From Viola odorata (Eukaryota; Streptophyta; Magnoliopsida; Malpighiales; Violaceae), in NCBI GenBank assembly GCA_963691705.1, contig OY829538.1:30772836-30836835 (forward strand): a stretch of DNA of 64,000 bases, written 5' to 3'. Below are positions 1-10,315 of the stretch, piece by piece. Within the stretch, counting starts at the first letter, position 1, and each line of letters begins with the position of its first letter. The notes beneath the pieces are model-generated. The model made no database searches. It was not told where the DNA came from and saw nothing but the letters and a program-made list of their open reading frames with translations. Both the position numbers and the translations under genes were made by a program.

Positions 1-1850
1 GTAAAGGAAGACTATTCCTTTCAAGTTTGTTCCTTTTGTCTTATAATTTTGACCAGAAGTAGAGGATGGTGTTAATAGTTTGTAGTGTCAACATTTATAG
101 CGTTTCAACTATATAAATAAACACTAGGGTAGGGCACTGCCCTGCCCACTTGATGGTTTGTTGTGTGCCATGTTGAACAATTGCCGAGAAATTCAGGGTT
201 TTGTTTTGTTTTGTTTACATACCGATGCTGGACTGGAGGTCTAATTTATGTGCTTTTGGTTGCTCTTGTGGAACGTGGGAACTTGGGTTGCTGCTACTTG
301 CTGGCGGGGCATGTGGCGTCCTTCGCATGTGCCATGTGTCCTGTTCGTTGCTTTCCAGTTTCTTCTATTTTGTAAACCAAGTAATGGCTGTCTGCTGTGT
401 TTGTGTGAATATATGTATAGCGGAAGGCTAGAAATAGAACGAAGCTGAATTAGGCAAATGGACAAGTGACACGGGTGGCAGGTTGTAGGTTGTAACTTTG
501 TAACTTGTAATGGTAGGACCGAGTTGGGCACTTTGGAAGGATTTTGTTTTACCTAATTAAACATATACTTATGGTAATGGTACTGTGCTGTGCTGTGCTG
601 TGCTGTGCTGTAGGCCTGCGCAATTGTACGCCAAACATGTGTTTCATATGCTATGAATCGCAATGGCAGCGCAACGCCGTGATTTTCTTCTATACCTTCT
701 TTTCCTTTTATTTCCCTCTTAATCAGACAGACGCAATTGAATTCAGGGCGTGATACCCAATCCAATCCAATTGAGGAAATGCAAAATTGGACAAGGAGTT
801 GGTTAATGTTAAGGTTACGGTGTGGAAAGAAAGAAAGTACAAGTCAATGCTAATGTTATTGCCCCATCCATGTCATTCATCATTCATCTAAATATCTAGC
901 CACGTTTACTCTAAAATAAATATCTAGGTTTCATTTTTTATTTTTTTGACTGAAACCATAAATATCTAGATTCTAGCTAAGTCTACTCCAAAATACTAGT
1001 AATATAAAAGGGAGAGAAAATATCTAGCATTTTTTAGTTGACAGAAACCATAAAGATCTACTAGCATTTATAGTAATGAAAATATCTAGCTAAGATATTT
1101 ATAAAAGCAAGTAGGCAGAGCAAAGAGGAGCATGGTGACTAGACTGCCAGGAAATGGGAATTGGCTGTTAGGAGATGACGTGTGGACCATGGGGGGTGGG
1201 CTTAGATTGATTGTCAATGATTTTCTTTTTTCTTTTTTCTTTTTTTTTCACTCGGTATTCAAGCTTAATTGAGCATACAGGTCTAAATGGTACTCTTTGT
1301 CAATGATCAAGACTCTGTTTGGTGTTCTAGTTCAGGCTGGAAATGGTCAGTGGGGAAATGATATCTGAGAAACGGAGTGTGCTGTTTGGTAACAAAATTG
1401 TAAAAATTCAATAGGATACCTGAGGTGTTTGGTAAAACAGTTTTCCAAAACTATGATTTGGATGTAAAATGACCATAAAGGGCATAATTCATTTTAAGTG
1501 TTATAATTAACTTTTTTATTATCTTTATATATATTTTTAATCATTTTATTTATAATCTAACATCTAATAATATTTATCTATATACCATAAATAAATTAAA
1601 CTTATTTAAATCATAAATAAAGTAAAATTTATTAATACCATAAAATTAAAAATTTGAGTACTTTGAAATTGCATAGTTGACTACTCTTAATTTTTGTAAA
1701 CATTAGTTCATTAACTGATGCCAAACAATTCTGATAAAAGAAGTTGATAAAAAATATTCAATCGTAATAATAGATCATATAAGTTCTAGCATCAAGAACT
1801 AATGAAAATAAATTGCTCCCAATTAGCCATTTCAAATGCTACCAATTAAA
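1..1850. other. Intergenic DNA, no gene recognised
   Basis: I see no supportable coding region here. Short open frames in 163-765 overlap on both strands and resemble nothing I know; this part could be untranslated or flanking sequence of a gene left of the window, which is inference. From about 1316 to 1720 there are fragments with the TGTTTGGT signature of plant hAT-like or similar MITEs (CTGTTTGGTG near 1314, TGTTTGGTAA near 1383 and 1429, GCCAAACAA near 1720), but no clean terminal repeats. The rest is AT-rich. Confidence 0.5.
583..612. repeat. TGCTG pentanucleotide microsatellite
   Basis: About six consecutive 5-bp units of TGCTG (read as CTGTG in another phase) follow GGTAA and end at TAGGCC. 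It is a simple sequence repeat with no coding context. Confidence 0.85.
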
Positions 1851-2346
1851 GCATTATCAATCTCCCCTTTGTCAAACATTTCTAACATTTCTTCCCTTGA
1901 AGATTATCCTATCTCCCCCTTAATATTAAACTCCCCCTTAATATTAAGCATTTCTCCTAAAATTATCTCCCCTATTTCAATCTCACAATTATCTCCCCCT
2001 TTGCTAATCAGATTTCACAATTATCTCCCCCTTTGTCATCAACAAAAAGAAAGGGCATCATACACACAAACAATCATAAAATGGCAATATGAAAACAATT
2101 ATCTAATCCAGTTATTAGTGCACATATAATCACAAAACAAATAGCACATCACAAGTAGATTAGCAAAACGAGAATCAAACATCATACTGCACATCACAAA
2201 TATTTGAGCAAATACCAATTTGATCATAAAACATACTACATATCATAAATATGAAAGATCCAAAAACTATCAAAGTCAAGTCAGACTACATGGCATATCA
2301 AAAGACTTAAAATACTAAATACTATCAAAGCTGACATATAAACATA
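1851..2346 (-). repeat. Repeated GGGGGAGA polypurine-like tract downstream of the 2.3-3.7 kb ORF
   Basis: On the minus strand this stretch repeats AAAGGGGGAGATAATTG-like motifs (near 2030, 1998, 1970, 1935, 1915 and 1865), the first preceded by GTTGATGAC. Reiterated GATGACAAAGGGGGAGA motifs are typical of the 3' non-coding part of some plant LTR retrotransposons, including SIRE/Maximus-type copia, where they act as or resemble polypurine tracts. The last one, near 1860, is followed on the minus strand by TGATAATGC, which could be the first bases of a 3' LTR running left. No second LTR is visible, so that boundary is only a suggestion. Confidence 0.45.
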
Positions 2347-3697
2347 TCACTGAGGTGGAGGAGGAGGAGGAAGTCGATCCAAAATGGCCTGTAACTTGGC
2401 GTCGATGCTGGCATCTCTTGCAGCCTGTCTTGCATCAAGTTGACCAAGCCGAATACCAAGGTGATGCATAGATGTCTGAAGATCAGCAACATCAGAGGAG
2501 AGGTCTACCAAATTGCTCCCTCAAAACAGTAATATCCATATAATCTTCATCTTCTTCATCATCACCATCATCTTCATCAAATTCCTCTTCATCCAAATCA
2601 GCTTCATCATCCATAGGTGCACTTGTACCAGCTTGAGAAGACATATTCTCTGCAGGTGGCTCATCAACCCCATCATCATCCTCATCGGGAAGAACTCTAG
2701 CAACCTCATATCGTTTTCCCAAGGACTTACGATAGTTATACGCAAGCCTTCCATTAACATCAATGCAAAGCATCAACCGGGAAGTGATATGATTCAAATC
2801 AAATAATACACAATCATCGGTAAACTCATCACACCAAGGAATGTGTATGCCATAAGCTTCCAAAATGTCCATGACAAGATGAGGATAGGGAAGATGGACA
2901 GTGGTTCCCAAATGAGTGATGCGATCCTTAGCCATGTGATTTAGCACTAAATATCCTAGATTGAGTTTCTCTTTTCTCAACAAACAAGATAACACCCAAA
3001 CTTCAATACCAGGAATAGTACTTAAATCACCCACCCTAGGAAGAATGACCCTAGACACTAGGCGGTAAAGCAAGAAACACAGAGGATCCAATGAAGTGAT
3101 AGGGATAGGTTTTAGAGGGGGTTCACAAGGAGCAACAAGATTCCATTGTGCACACAAATTAAATTCAAGATTACGAACAGGTCCTCTAGATACAAATGAG
3201 CACAAACCCTCATTAGCCACACCCAGAATTCTACAAATCATCTCTAGATTAACACGAATGGTTTTGCTAAAAATGCGAGAGGTAATAACACAATGCTCAG
3301 GATTCCTAATGTTCTTAGAGAATTCTAAGTTCGCATAAAATGTTCTCACAAGCACAGGACTATAGAACCTAGTCAAACTAACAGCCTTAGTCCATCCTTG
3401 AGCATTCACAAGCTTAGGCAAATCACAAGGAATAAAATTCTTGAAATTAAAGACATGTGGCATAATCATACGAGCCGACTTAAGAAATTCTTGAAAATTC
3501 TCACAGGCATCAATATTAACAAAGAACTTGGCATCAAAATCAGCCAGAGGAAAATAGAAGTAAGGATTACCCGCGGCCAAAGCTTTAAAATCGGGTTCCA
3601 TGGAGGAAGAAGAAGCGGCATCACTTTTCCGACTCTTTGAAGACGGTTTCTTTGGTGTATTAGTCCTAGCACGCTTAGAAGAGGATCCTTTGGCCAT
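2347..3697 (-). pseudogene. Plant retrotransposon-associated protein (post-pol/env-like ORF type), one frameshift
   Basis: A 401-codon frame begins at a true ATG (3697). It has a basic, Ser/Lys-rich N-terminus (residues 1-35), then a globular region with the signature of the putative plant transposon protein domain: an FYANLEF segment near residue 120, ITSRIFSKTIRV, and a NLGYLVLNHM segment near residue 250. A long Asp/Glu-rich tail follows (about 340-390). The frame stops at 2492, but a neighbouring frame continues from about 2515 to a TGA at 2347 and encodes a coiled-coil-like segment ending in LPPPPPPQ, as expected for the C-terminus of this family. One indel near 2510-2520 therefore truncates the protein by about 50 residues. 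A related but more decayed ORF lies downstream of pol in the old Athila element at 38.7-40.4 kb. Such ORFs are carried by plant LTR elements; the cellular role is unknown. Confidence 0.6.
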
Positions 3698-3994
3698 ATT
3701 GAGTGGAGATAAAGAGGATTTTGGAGTGAAAAATAGATTTTGGGAGTTAGGGTTCCAAAATGGGGATTTTATGGGTTATGGAGATTGAGCGATTAATCCC
3801 TAAAATTGACACATGAGTTTTGTTTAGGATTGAATGAGGAGTGTTTAGCTAAATTTTGGCTGGATTTCATCGTGATTTGAGCAAGAAATCGAAGAAGTCG
3901 AATTTTGGAGAAAGAGAGGGAAAATGGTCGGGCTAGAGGAGAGAGAAAAAGTCTGGAAAGTGAGGAAGAAGACGTGAACAGTTAATATATACCC

Positions 3995-4060
3995 TTCCTT
4001 AGCGTGATCATGGTAAAGCTAACCGTGATTACGGTAAGGAAATTTTGCTTAGCGTGATCA
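3995..4060. repeat. Three CGTGATCACG-type palindromes
   Basis: Three imperfect palindromes lie within about 60 bp: CTTAGCGTGATCATGGTAA, CTAACCGTGATTACGGTAAG and CTTAGCGTGATCACGCTAG. They are variants of the motif repeated ten times at 6572-6865. They sit upstream of the ORF that starts at 3697 and downstream of the Harbinger transposase stop. Confidence 0.8.
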
Positions 4061-4267
4061 CGCTAGGCACTGCCTCCAAACGCGCAATTTCCTAATTTTG
4101 CTACCGAACCCGAATGTTGTGAAGAAAAATACGATAAATATTATCGAACACACATAACACAACATGATTCCTTTCATCAAAGTGAAGGACAAAAAGTTGA
4201 AGATGGTTTATTATAAGTAATTGAGACATATGAAATCAAACCCGTTATCATATATTTAAAACTACAA

Positions 4268-5649
4268 TTACTTATTAAGCATTAAACTATTAGCTATTGA
4301 GTTACGAACTTCATTCATCGGCAAGAATTGACTAGTATTCCCTTCACTTTGCGTACTTCCTTCACCCATATGCATTGGATCTTGCGAAATACCCTCCGGA
4401 TCCACGAAGATATCTTCTGGTATAAAATATGGATTCTCATCCATACTTTTGAAAGCAGGATCCTCTAACGATTTTCGTCGTATAAAATTGTGCAAAACCA
4501 TAGAAGAGATTACAATTTTAACTTGCGTGGGGAATGGATACGATGGCATGTCACGTAGTATTTTCCATCTTCTCTTCCATATTCCAAATGCTCGTTCTAT
4601 ACAACTTCTTAATGAAGAATGAGCTCGATTGAAGATTTCTTTACGACCACTGGGTGGTTGGCCTCGTTGAAAATTCGGTAAATGATACCTTGTACTCTTG
4701 TAAGGTTTCAGGTACCCAATAACATCAGGATAGCCAGCATCTACTACATAATACTTACCTAATATCACGAAGAAGTTAAGGTTATTAATACAACAATAAC
4801 TACTAGCTTAAATAAGTAAACGTTATAAAAATAACAATTTAACCTGCAGGTGGTTGAGGAAATTTCCATTCTGGATTGTTCACTACGGAATAGAAAATAC
4901 GGGTATCATGGGTAGTGTCTTCCCATCCGGCGCAAGCGTAGATGAATTGCATGTCAAAACTACATGCTGCCATAATATTTTGAGTCGGCATACCTTTTCT
5001 GCCAATGTATCGAATTTGATCTTCTGCGTTGACACAAGCATGGACATGTGTTCTATCTATAGCTCCAATACAATCCTACCAGAAATTGGGACTCAATTTA
5101 TTTAGATGCATAACATAAAAATTATTATAAACCTAAAATAAAATGAATTACGAATAATGTGGCAAATACCTTGAAATGTGGCATATATCTTGGATCATTT
5201 AAAATTTCCTTCGGGACAGTATTGAAATCTCCTGGACGAATAATGTGCTCTGACAATGACCATAAAGCGTCTAAAACCTCATTAAATACTCTACTAGTAG
5301 TTTCAGTAGAGTGTTGAAAACGTTCGCATACGTGTTTGCTTGACTCACCTAAGGCGATTGTATATAAAAACATACACACTTTCTCAAGAACTGACATTCT
5401 TCACGACGACTGCAAATTGCAAGACTCTTGTAATGTGCGCACTAGTTCTAGTATTGTGTCCTTATCCATCCGCAACATGTTAATAGACCGTGAAACTCTA
5501 CCAGATAATATCTCAGTCAACCAATTCATCCCCGTTTGGTACGAGGTCATACACGGTTCTTTATATATGTAAGTGTAGAAATACGTACTCAAGGTTGCAG
5601 TCGAAGCCGTTATTAAACACCAAAACTCTTCGTCATCCTCCACGTGCAA
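4268..5649 (-). pseudogene. PIF/Harbinger-type DDE transposase (HARBI1-like), three exons, one in-frame stop
   Basis: Three exons join in phase on the minus strand: (at least) 5649-5170, 5075-4844 and 4758-4268, with GT...AG introns, giving about 400 codons, the usual size for plant Harbinger nucleases. Exon 1 holds the helical N-terminal region (SKHVCERFQHSTETTSRVF). Exon 2 opens with DCIGAIDRTHV, whose second Asp is the first catalytic D, and contains HDTRIF, the second. Exon 3 has GKYYVVDAGYP and the CIERAFGIWKRRWKIL block with the catalytic E. The only disabling change I see is a TGA at 5401-5403, plausibly from CGA by CpG decay. The true initiation codon is not certain: the frame upstream of 5649 opens at TTG, so an upstream exon may exist. 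The family excises and inserts DNA at TWA-type sites together with a Myb-like partner, here at 7107-8152. Confidence 0.85.
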
Positions 5650-6571
5650 ATCATTACCTTCAAAAGATTAAAGTTACGAATATTAAAATTACAATCTATA
5701 CGTATCAGATGTAGTATTTTAAAATACGTTAATAGAAACTTGATGCAAGTATCAATACAAAAGTAAATATTTTTTTGTTAATTACGTGTATATGTTTCAT
5801 TAATCGTTGTTTTCCTTACCCAAAATAAAAACAAAATAAAAAGAAATCCCTATTTTCTATCGTTAAAATTTGAAAATAAAAAGTAATTTTTTTTTCGTTA
5901 ATTACATGTACATTATTAATGATTATTTTTAAATATTAGTTTAATTTTATGAATTTTCTAAAACTTAACTATTATTATTAATTTAAAAAAATAACATAAA
6001 TGATGCGTAGAGTCCATTATTCAAAAATCAAAATTGATTAAATTCCCAACAATAGAAGTATAATCATCCCAACAATAAAAAAAAATGGGTTGGTTGGTTG
6101 GGCAGGCAATATGGCAATATGGCTTTTGAAACATAATTTATACGTCGGAGCAAATGGAGAAGGATGAGAAAGGCAAAATAACAATTACATGAAAGTAAAA
6201 GGAGAAGGATGATATTACCTGTACTCTCCTCTTCACTTACTGCGGAGCTCTCCATGTTTTTAGGTTGTAATGGGTGAAAGAGTTGACCCCATCAAAATTA
6301 AACTTGGCCTGTTGATAGTAATGACATAGGGTGGTAGTTTGAAAGAGGACATGGGTTATTTATGGTTGATGGAAGTAGGTAGTTTTAATAAATAGCTGTA
6401 TTTTTTTACATTCATTTCAAGTGTACATTAGGGCTATAAACATGTAAGTATGATTCTAATTAACACTTGATTTATGTTCAATTATACCTCAAGAAAATGT
6501 GTCAAAAGGTTTTACGCAAAAACGAGTTTTGAAATAATGTATTTTGAAAAGAGAATGGAATTTTAACTAGT
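5650..6571. other. AT-rich spacer upstream of the transposase exons
   Basis: Presumably leader, intron or internal spacer of the Harbinger element. I see no protein-coding frame that I can support. The 6064-6255 minus-strand frame is short and resembles nothing known. Confidence 0.4.
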
Positions 6572-6865
6572 GCTTACCATGAATCACGGTAAGGGATTAC
6601 CGTGATCACGCTAAGCATTTTTCTCTTAGCGTAATCACGGTAAGCTCTTACCGTGATCACGCTAAGGACCTTGACAATGGCCAAATCTTTCCAGTGGCTA
6701 CCGTGAATCACGGTAAGGGCTTAACGTGACCACGGTAAGCTATCGTGATCACGGTAAGACCTAACCGTGATCACGGTAAGGCTATAACGGTAGTTTTTCA
6801 ACTTGACTGAAGGAGCGTGTTCTTACCGTGATCACGGTAAGACCTTACCGTGATCACGGTAAGCA
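6572..6865. repeat. Island of about ten ~20-bp palindromes (CTTACCGTGATCACGGTAAG family)
   Basis: Ten near-palindromes are packed in 294 bp, starting near 6572, 6595, 6624, 6646, 6697, 6720, 6741, 6760, 6821 and 6844. The consensus is CTTACCGTGATCACGGTAAG. The variants replace ACCG by AGCG (on one or both arms) or the central GATC by GAATC, AATC or GACC. The two copies at 6821-6842 and 6844-6865 are exact over their core. No coding frame explains the spacing. They lie between the two Harbinger genes, next to the 59-bp tandem repeats at 6934-7097. Confidence 0.92.
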
Positions 6866-6933
6866 CCAGACAAGCTCTAACAGCTATTGTACACCAATTT
6901 GTTTGTTGCAAATTCATACAAATTCTCTGTTAT

Positions 6934-7097
6934 ACAATCCCGCAATACAACCAAGCTTAAGTACTAATATTGTCATACAATCCCGCAATACAACAAATAT
7001 CTCAAAGCTAAGTACTAATATTATCATACAATCCTGCAATACCACAAATATAACAAAGGTAAGTACTAATATTATCATTCAATCCCGCAAATACAAA
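6934..7097. repeat. Tandem repeat, about 59-bp unit (CAATCCCGCAATACAAC...)
   Basis: The segment TACAATCCCGCAATACAAC followed by AAGTACTAATATTGTCA recurs about three times with a period of about 59 bp. Two further units occur at 8279-8362, so the same repeat flanks the Myb-like Harbinger gene on both sides. Confidence 0.8.
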
Positions 7098-7106
7098 GTT
7101 CATAAA

Positions 7107-8152
7107 TTACATTGCCCCCTTTCGAGTAAAATGATAGGTCAACCAGTTGATCTTGTGTGCCGGTGAATCGAGCTCGAAATAGACCTCCCTCTTCATTTTG
7201 TCTTCGAGAAATTCAGTGGCCCACATGAAGATTTCTCCGTTGATGTCCAGCCCTAGTAGAGTTTTCATGTCTGCCACAACAACTCTTAAGGTAGGCACAT
7301 GAGGTTCAGTAACATTAGAGTTCACAGTTGAACTCCTAGAGGCTACCGCACCGACCAACGTATCCAGGTGTCTAGCCAGCATTGCTTGGCCCCTTGTTTG
7401 CCTCTTTCTTCTCTTCACTCCATGGTTTGAATTGCCACACCCCCCTATTCTCAAGATTTCTCTTCCGATTATTTGGTAAGTCCGCTTGAGAATTTCCAAC
7501 CTCAAACAAATCATCCAGAGTTTGATCAAGGTGAATTCCTTCATCTGAATCACCACAACCTTCAACATTAGCTGCGGGCTCCTACGGCGCAGGTTGTACA
7601 TGGCAACCGGGTGCCATAGCAAACTCTCTCGTAGCTATTATGGTGCTAAACATGACTTCTAGTTTCTGTTCGAGTTCTGGTTCAATTCCAGATATCCTCA
7701 AGTTTGTAAAACTCTGGTTAATCTAGACATTAAAAAGACATATCAGACATCCCTCATGCCAAGATCTAACAAAATATTATGAAAGTAGAGCAAACAAGTT
7801 TCGAAAGGCAAAAACTGACCTTTATCTTTTCTTTCCACCAAGCATCATCTGCACCAACAGTCATTTTATGCAGATCCCATCCTAACCCCGTCTCACTACG
7901 CATCAAGTCTTTCCACAATTTGTACTCCTTCTTTAGAGCATCCCATTTGCTCTTAAGTTTTTTTTGCTCGTAACACAGTCCAGTTTTAGTCCGGAACTCA
8001 CTCGTGATAAAGTCCCACCCCTGTTTGTTGAAATGTGTGTGTGGCCTAAATATTTTTTCAATGGCAACAATGCACACATAACAAAATGTGTGCACTGTAC
8101 TCTTGTGCCAAATGGCCTTGGGTGGTCTACTACCAGTTCCTTGACTTGTCAT
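7107..8152 (-). pseudogene. Harbinger-associated Myb/SANT-like DNA-binding protein, two exons, disabled
   Basis: Exon 1 (8152-7820, true ATG) encodes a Myb/SANT-like domain of the kind found in ORF1 of plant PIF/Harbinger elements: GWDFITSEFRTKTGL, LKSKWDALKKEYKLW, ETGLGWD and DDAWWKEKI. A GT...AG intron (7819-7723) leads to exon 2 (7722-7107), which continues with INQSFTNLRISGIEPELEQ and ends with the usual C-terminal helical region (LARHLDTLVGAV ... WLTYHF). In exon 2 an in-frame TAG interrupts the Ala/Pro-rich stretch near 7590. A 1-bp change in the G run near 7441 shifts the frame before RRKRQTRG. In the family this protein binds subterminal DNA and imports or recruits the transposase, so loss of it and of the transposase frame makes this copy non-autonomous. 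Confidence 0.75.
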
Positions 8153-8209
8153 CTACAACAAAGACAATGCAACAAAAACAACTTTCAAAATGGAAAAAAG
8201 ACTTCTTTG

Positions 8210-8258
8210 AAACGCCATAGCGTTATGGTAGGGTTTTGACCATAACGCTATGGCGTTT
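8210..8258. repeat. Perfect 19-bp inverted repeat, itself internally palindromic
   Basis: The left arm, 8210-8228 (AAACGCCATAGCGTTATGG), and the right arm, 8240-8258, are exact reverse complements separated by 11 bp. Each arm also contains a near-palindromic core (CATAGCGTTATG). It is followed within about 20 bp by the CAATCCCGCAA tandem repeat, the same order (palindrome, then repeat) as at 6572-7097. Confidence 0.92.
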
Positions 8259-8278
8259 TCACTCTGATAGAAGGCAGC

Positions 8279-8362
8279 TAAGTACCAATATTGTCATACA
8301 ATCCCGCAATCCAACAAATATCTCAAACCTAAGTACTAATATTATCATACAATCCCGTAATT
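8279..8362. repeat. Second copy of the 59-bp-type repeat
   Basis: Two units of the TACAATCCCGCAATxCAAC / AAGTACxAATATTxTCA repeat are present, matching those at 6934-7097 in the same orientation. Together they bracket the Myb-like gene. Confidence 0.8.
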
Positions 8363-9362
8363 TGGAACCTCATAATTACAGTTGTCATCCCTAGATACAA
8401 AATCAACAAGTTGTAATCCATAGATACAAAACAACTTACAAAGAAGACCTAAGACTGCATTCCCAGGAGCACTAGCTATATGCATAGGAATAACATCCAC
8501 AGTGGCCTTTGAAACTAGGCAAAATGCCAACTCTGACAAATTAACACACAATACCTCAAAGGGATAGCGAAATGCAATTAGCCACAAGTCATTTCAATAG
8601 AAGATAAACAGAGATCGGTTTCTAAGAGGAAAAAACAGTAACAAAATACATAAAGCAATAAACAAATCAGCTAAAATGGATGTCCTGTTCTTGTAAGAGT
8701 CAAGTTATTTGCATAACTTCCATGTCTAATGCATTTTCGAACATCAGCAATCACAATTATACTACAGATGCCATTAACAAACATCACTGAAGCTTTTTTG
8801 GATATTTTGTTTCAAGTTTCAATAAAGGAATAGACAGATAGGCTAAGCCAGCGGAGAAAAGATGGAAGAATGGTTAATACTCAACAAAGAAAGTACACAT
8901 ACATGTAAAGACAAAAAGTAAGTTGTAATACAACCTTAAAAGACAATGTAATCTAGGCAGAAACTTGTCTAAACCCTTAAACCCTCGAACTTCAATCTCC
9001 ACTTAAATGGGGCAACAATTGGCCAATAATTTCAACTTGAATTTGCAAACAGAAGATGTGGGGAAGCAAAATGCAATAACAAGAAACCTTAATACAAACA
9101 CTCCCTATGTGAAATAATAGCATATACAAAGCAGAAGATAGTGATGCTTCCAATAAATATTTAAAACACTACAAACATCAACCACCTGAAGCAACAAAGC
9201 GAAACACAATAATCCCAAAATCACAAAACCCAGATGCCAAAACCTCAAAAACTCTAGAAAAGTAGGTACGCATGTGCTAAAACTGTCCAGAAAAAGCATC
9301 ACATGGAAAAATAGCCAGAAAAAGAAAAAGGAAAGGGGCATAAAAAGAAAGGCAAGAGCTAC
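8363..9362. other. Non-coding, nothing recognised
   Basis: AT-rich, with stop codons in all frames apart from short open stretches on the minus strand (8345-8587, 9105-9377) that resemble no protein known to me. It could be intronic to a minus-strand transcript starting near 9650 (see next entry). Confidence 0.35.
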
Positions 9363-9655
9363 CTGATCTACTTTCACTCAGCTTAAAGATTTCAACAACC
9401 CAAGTGCCCAATATCTCCAGCAACCTTCGAAGAGCTAACCCAAACCTTAAAACCCAACTAGCGATGGAGAAGAAGGCCGGAGACGAGAGAGGAGTCGGAC
9501 GGAGCCAATTGAGGAGAAGGAGAGGTGCTGTCGGAGGAGAATGTGTAGTCGGAGGAGAATGGCAATGAGGAGAGAAAACCCTAGAAAATGGTAGAAGAGA
9601 ACGAGAATGAGGAGTTCTTGATTTTTTTTGAATATTATATACTTGGTAGCATCGT
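9363..9655 (-). other. Possible 5' exon of a minus-strand transcript
   Basis: On the minus strand this segment has the composition of a plant 5' exon: a TAGGGTTTTC telo-box-like motif near 9575, a TCTCCTCCGAC-rich leader, then a GATCAG|GTAGCT splice-donor-like sequence near 9361. No downstream coding exon can be tied to it with confidence; the nearest minus-strand gene is the Harbinger Myb-like ORF at 8152. It may equally be random or transposon-derived. Confidence 0.22.
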
Positions 9656-9682
9656 AATTAAACAAGAATAGAAAGGGTATTT

Positions 9683-9960
9683 TTGTCCAGAAACTTGCTC
9701 AACCTTCCATCCCGCAATCTCAATTTTTCCTGGTTGTTCCACTGGTCCAATTTGGGCCATTCCCAAATTGAAGAAAATGCTGGTTTCCGGATACCAACAT
9801 TTCCAATTTCATCTCCACAACTGTTGTTTACCAAACACCTTTTTTCAATTTCAGTCTGGGAATGCTGGTTTCGATACCGAAACCAGACTCCCAAAGAGAG
9901 AGAGAGCAGCGGGTCAAGGGCAGTTTGGGGTAATCACATGACAATAATAAAATAAAGAAA
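9683..9960. mobile_element. MITE-like fragment (hAT-type signature)
   Basis: The segment contains internally repeated pieces (AATGCTGGTTTC twice, CCCAAATTG-type repeats) and TTTACCAAACACC, a signature common at the ends of plant hAT-like and similar non-autonomous elements. Clear termini and target duplications were not found. Confidence 0.4.
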
Positions 9961-10315
9961 TAAAAGAAATGGGAAAAAGGATGGTGCACTTTTTGTAGGC
10001 TAAACTTGAATCTCACCTGTCTTTTCATTGTCCGTCTAGTGGCCCACTACGGTCCCAAATGCCCTTTATATCTCTAAATTCTGAACAAACACTTCTTAAA
10101 TACTAAGGCAAGGCGCCCCAATCGCCCCCCGGTGGAATATGTGGTCAGAAAGATTGAGAAATAGGTAAAATAGCTATAAAAAAAATTGGATTATACCACT
10201 CTTCCTTTTTCTCATTATAGTCCCATTCCTCTCTCGGCTACGTATATCTAACTATATACACACCTTCTTCTTTTTTCTTTCTTCTAGACAATTTCCTCAG
10301 TTGAGATATAATTAA

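Noticed and set aside
1836..2129. 97-codon frame rich in Ile/Ser/Pro
   Set aside because: Produced by the repeated TCTCCCC motif read on the strand opposite the polypurine-like repeats.
6572..6865. CRISPR-like array
   Set aside because: Spacers are only 1-40 bp and irregular, repeats are palindromic and variable, and the DNA is clearly plant nuclear.
1316..9900. Possible single large element bounded by TTTGGT-type sequences near 1316 and 9880, enclosing both Harbinger genes
   Set aside because: Both ends resemble generic MITE termini but do not match each other closely, and no TWA duplication was found.
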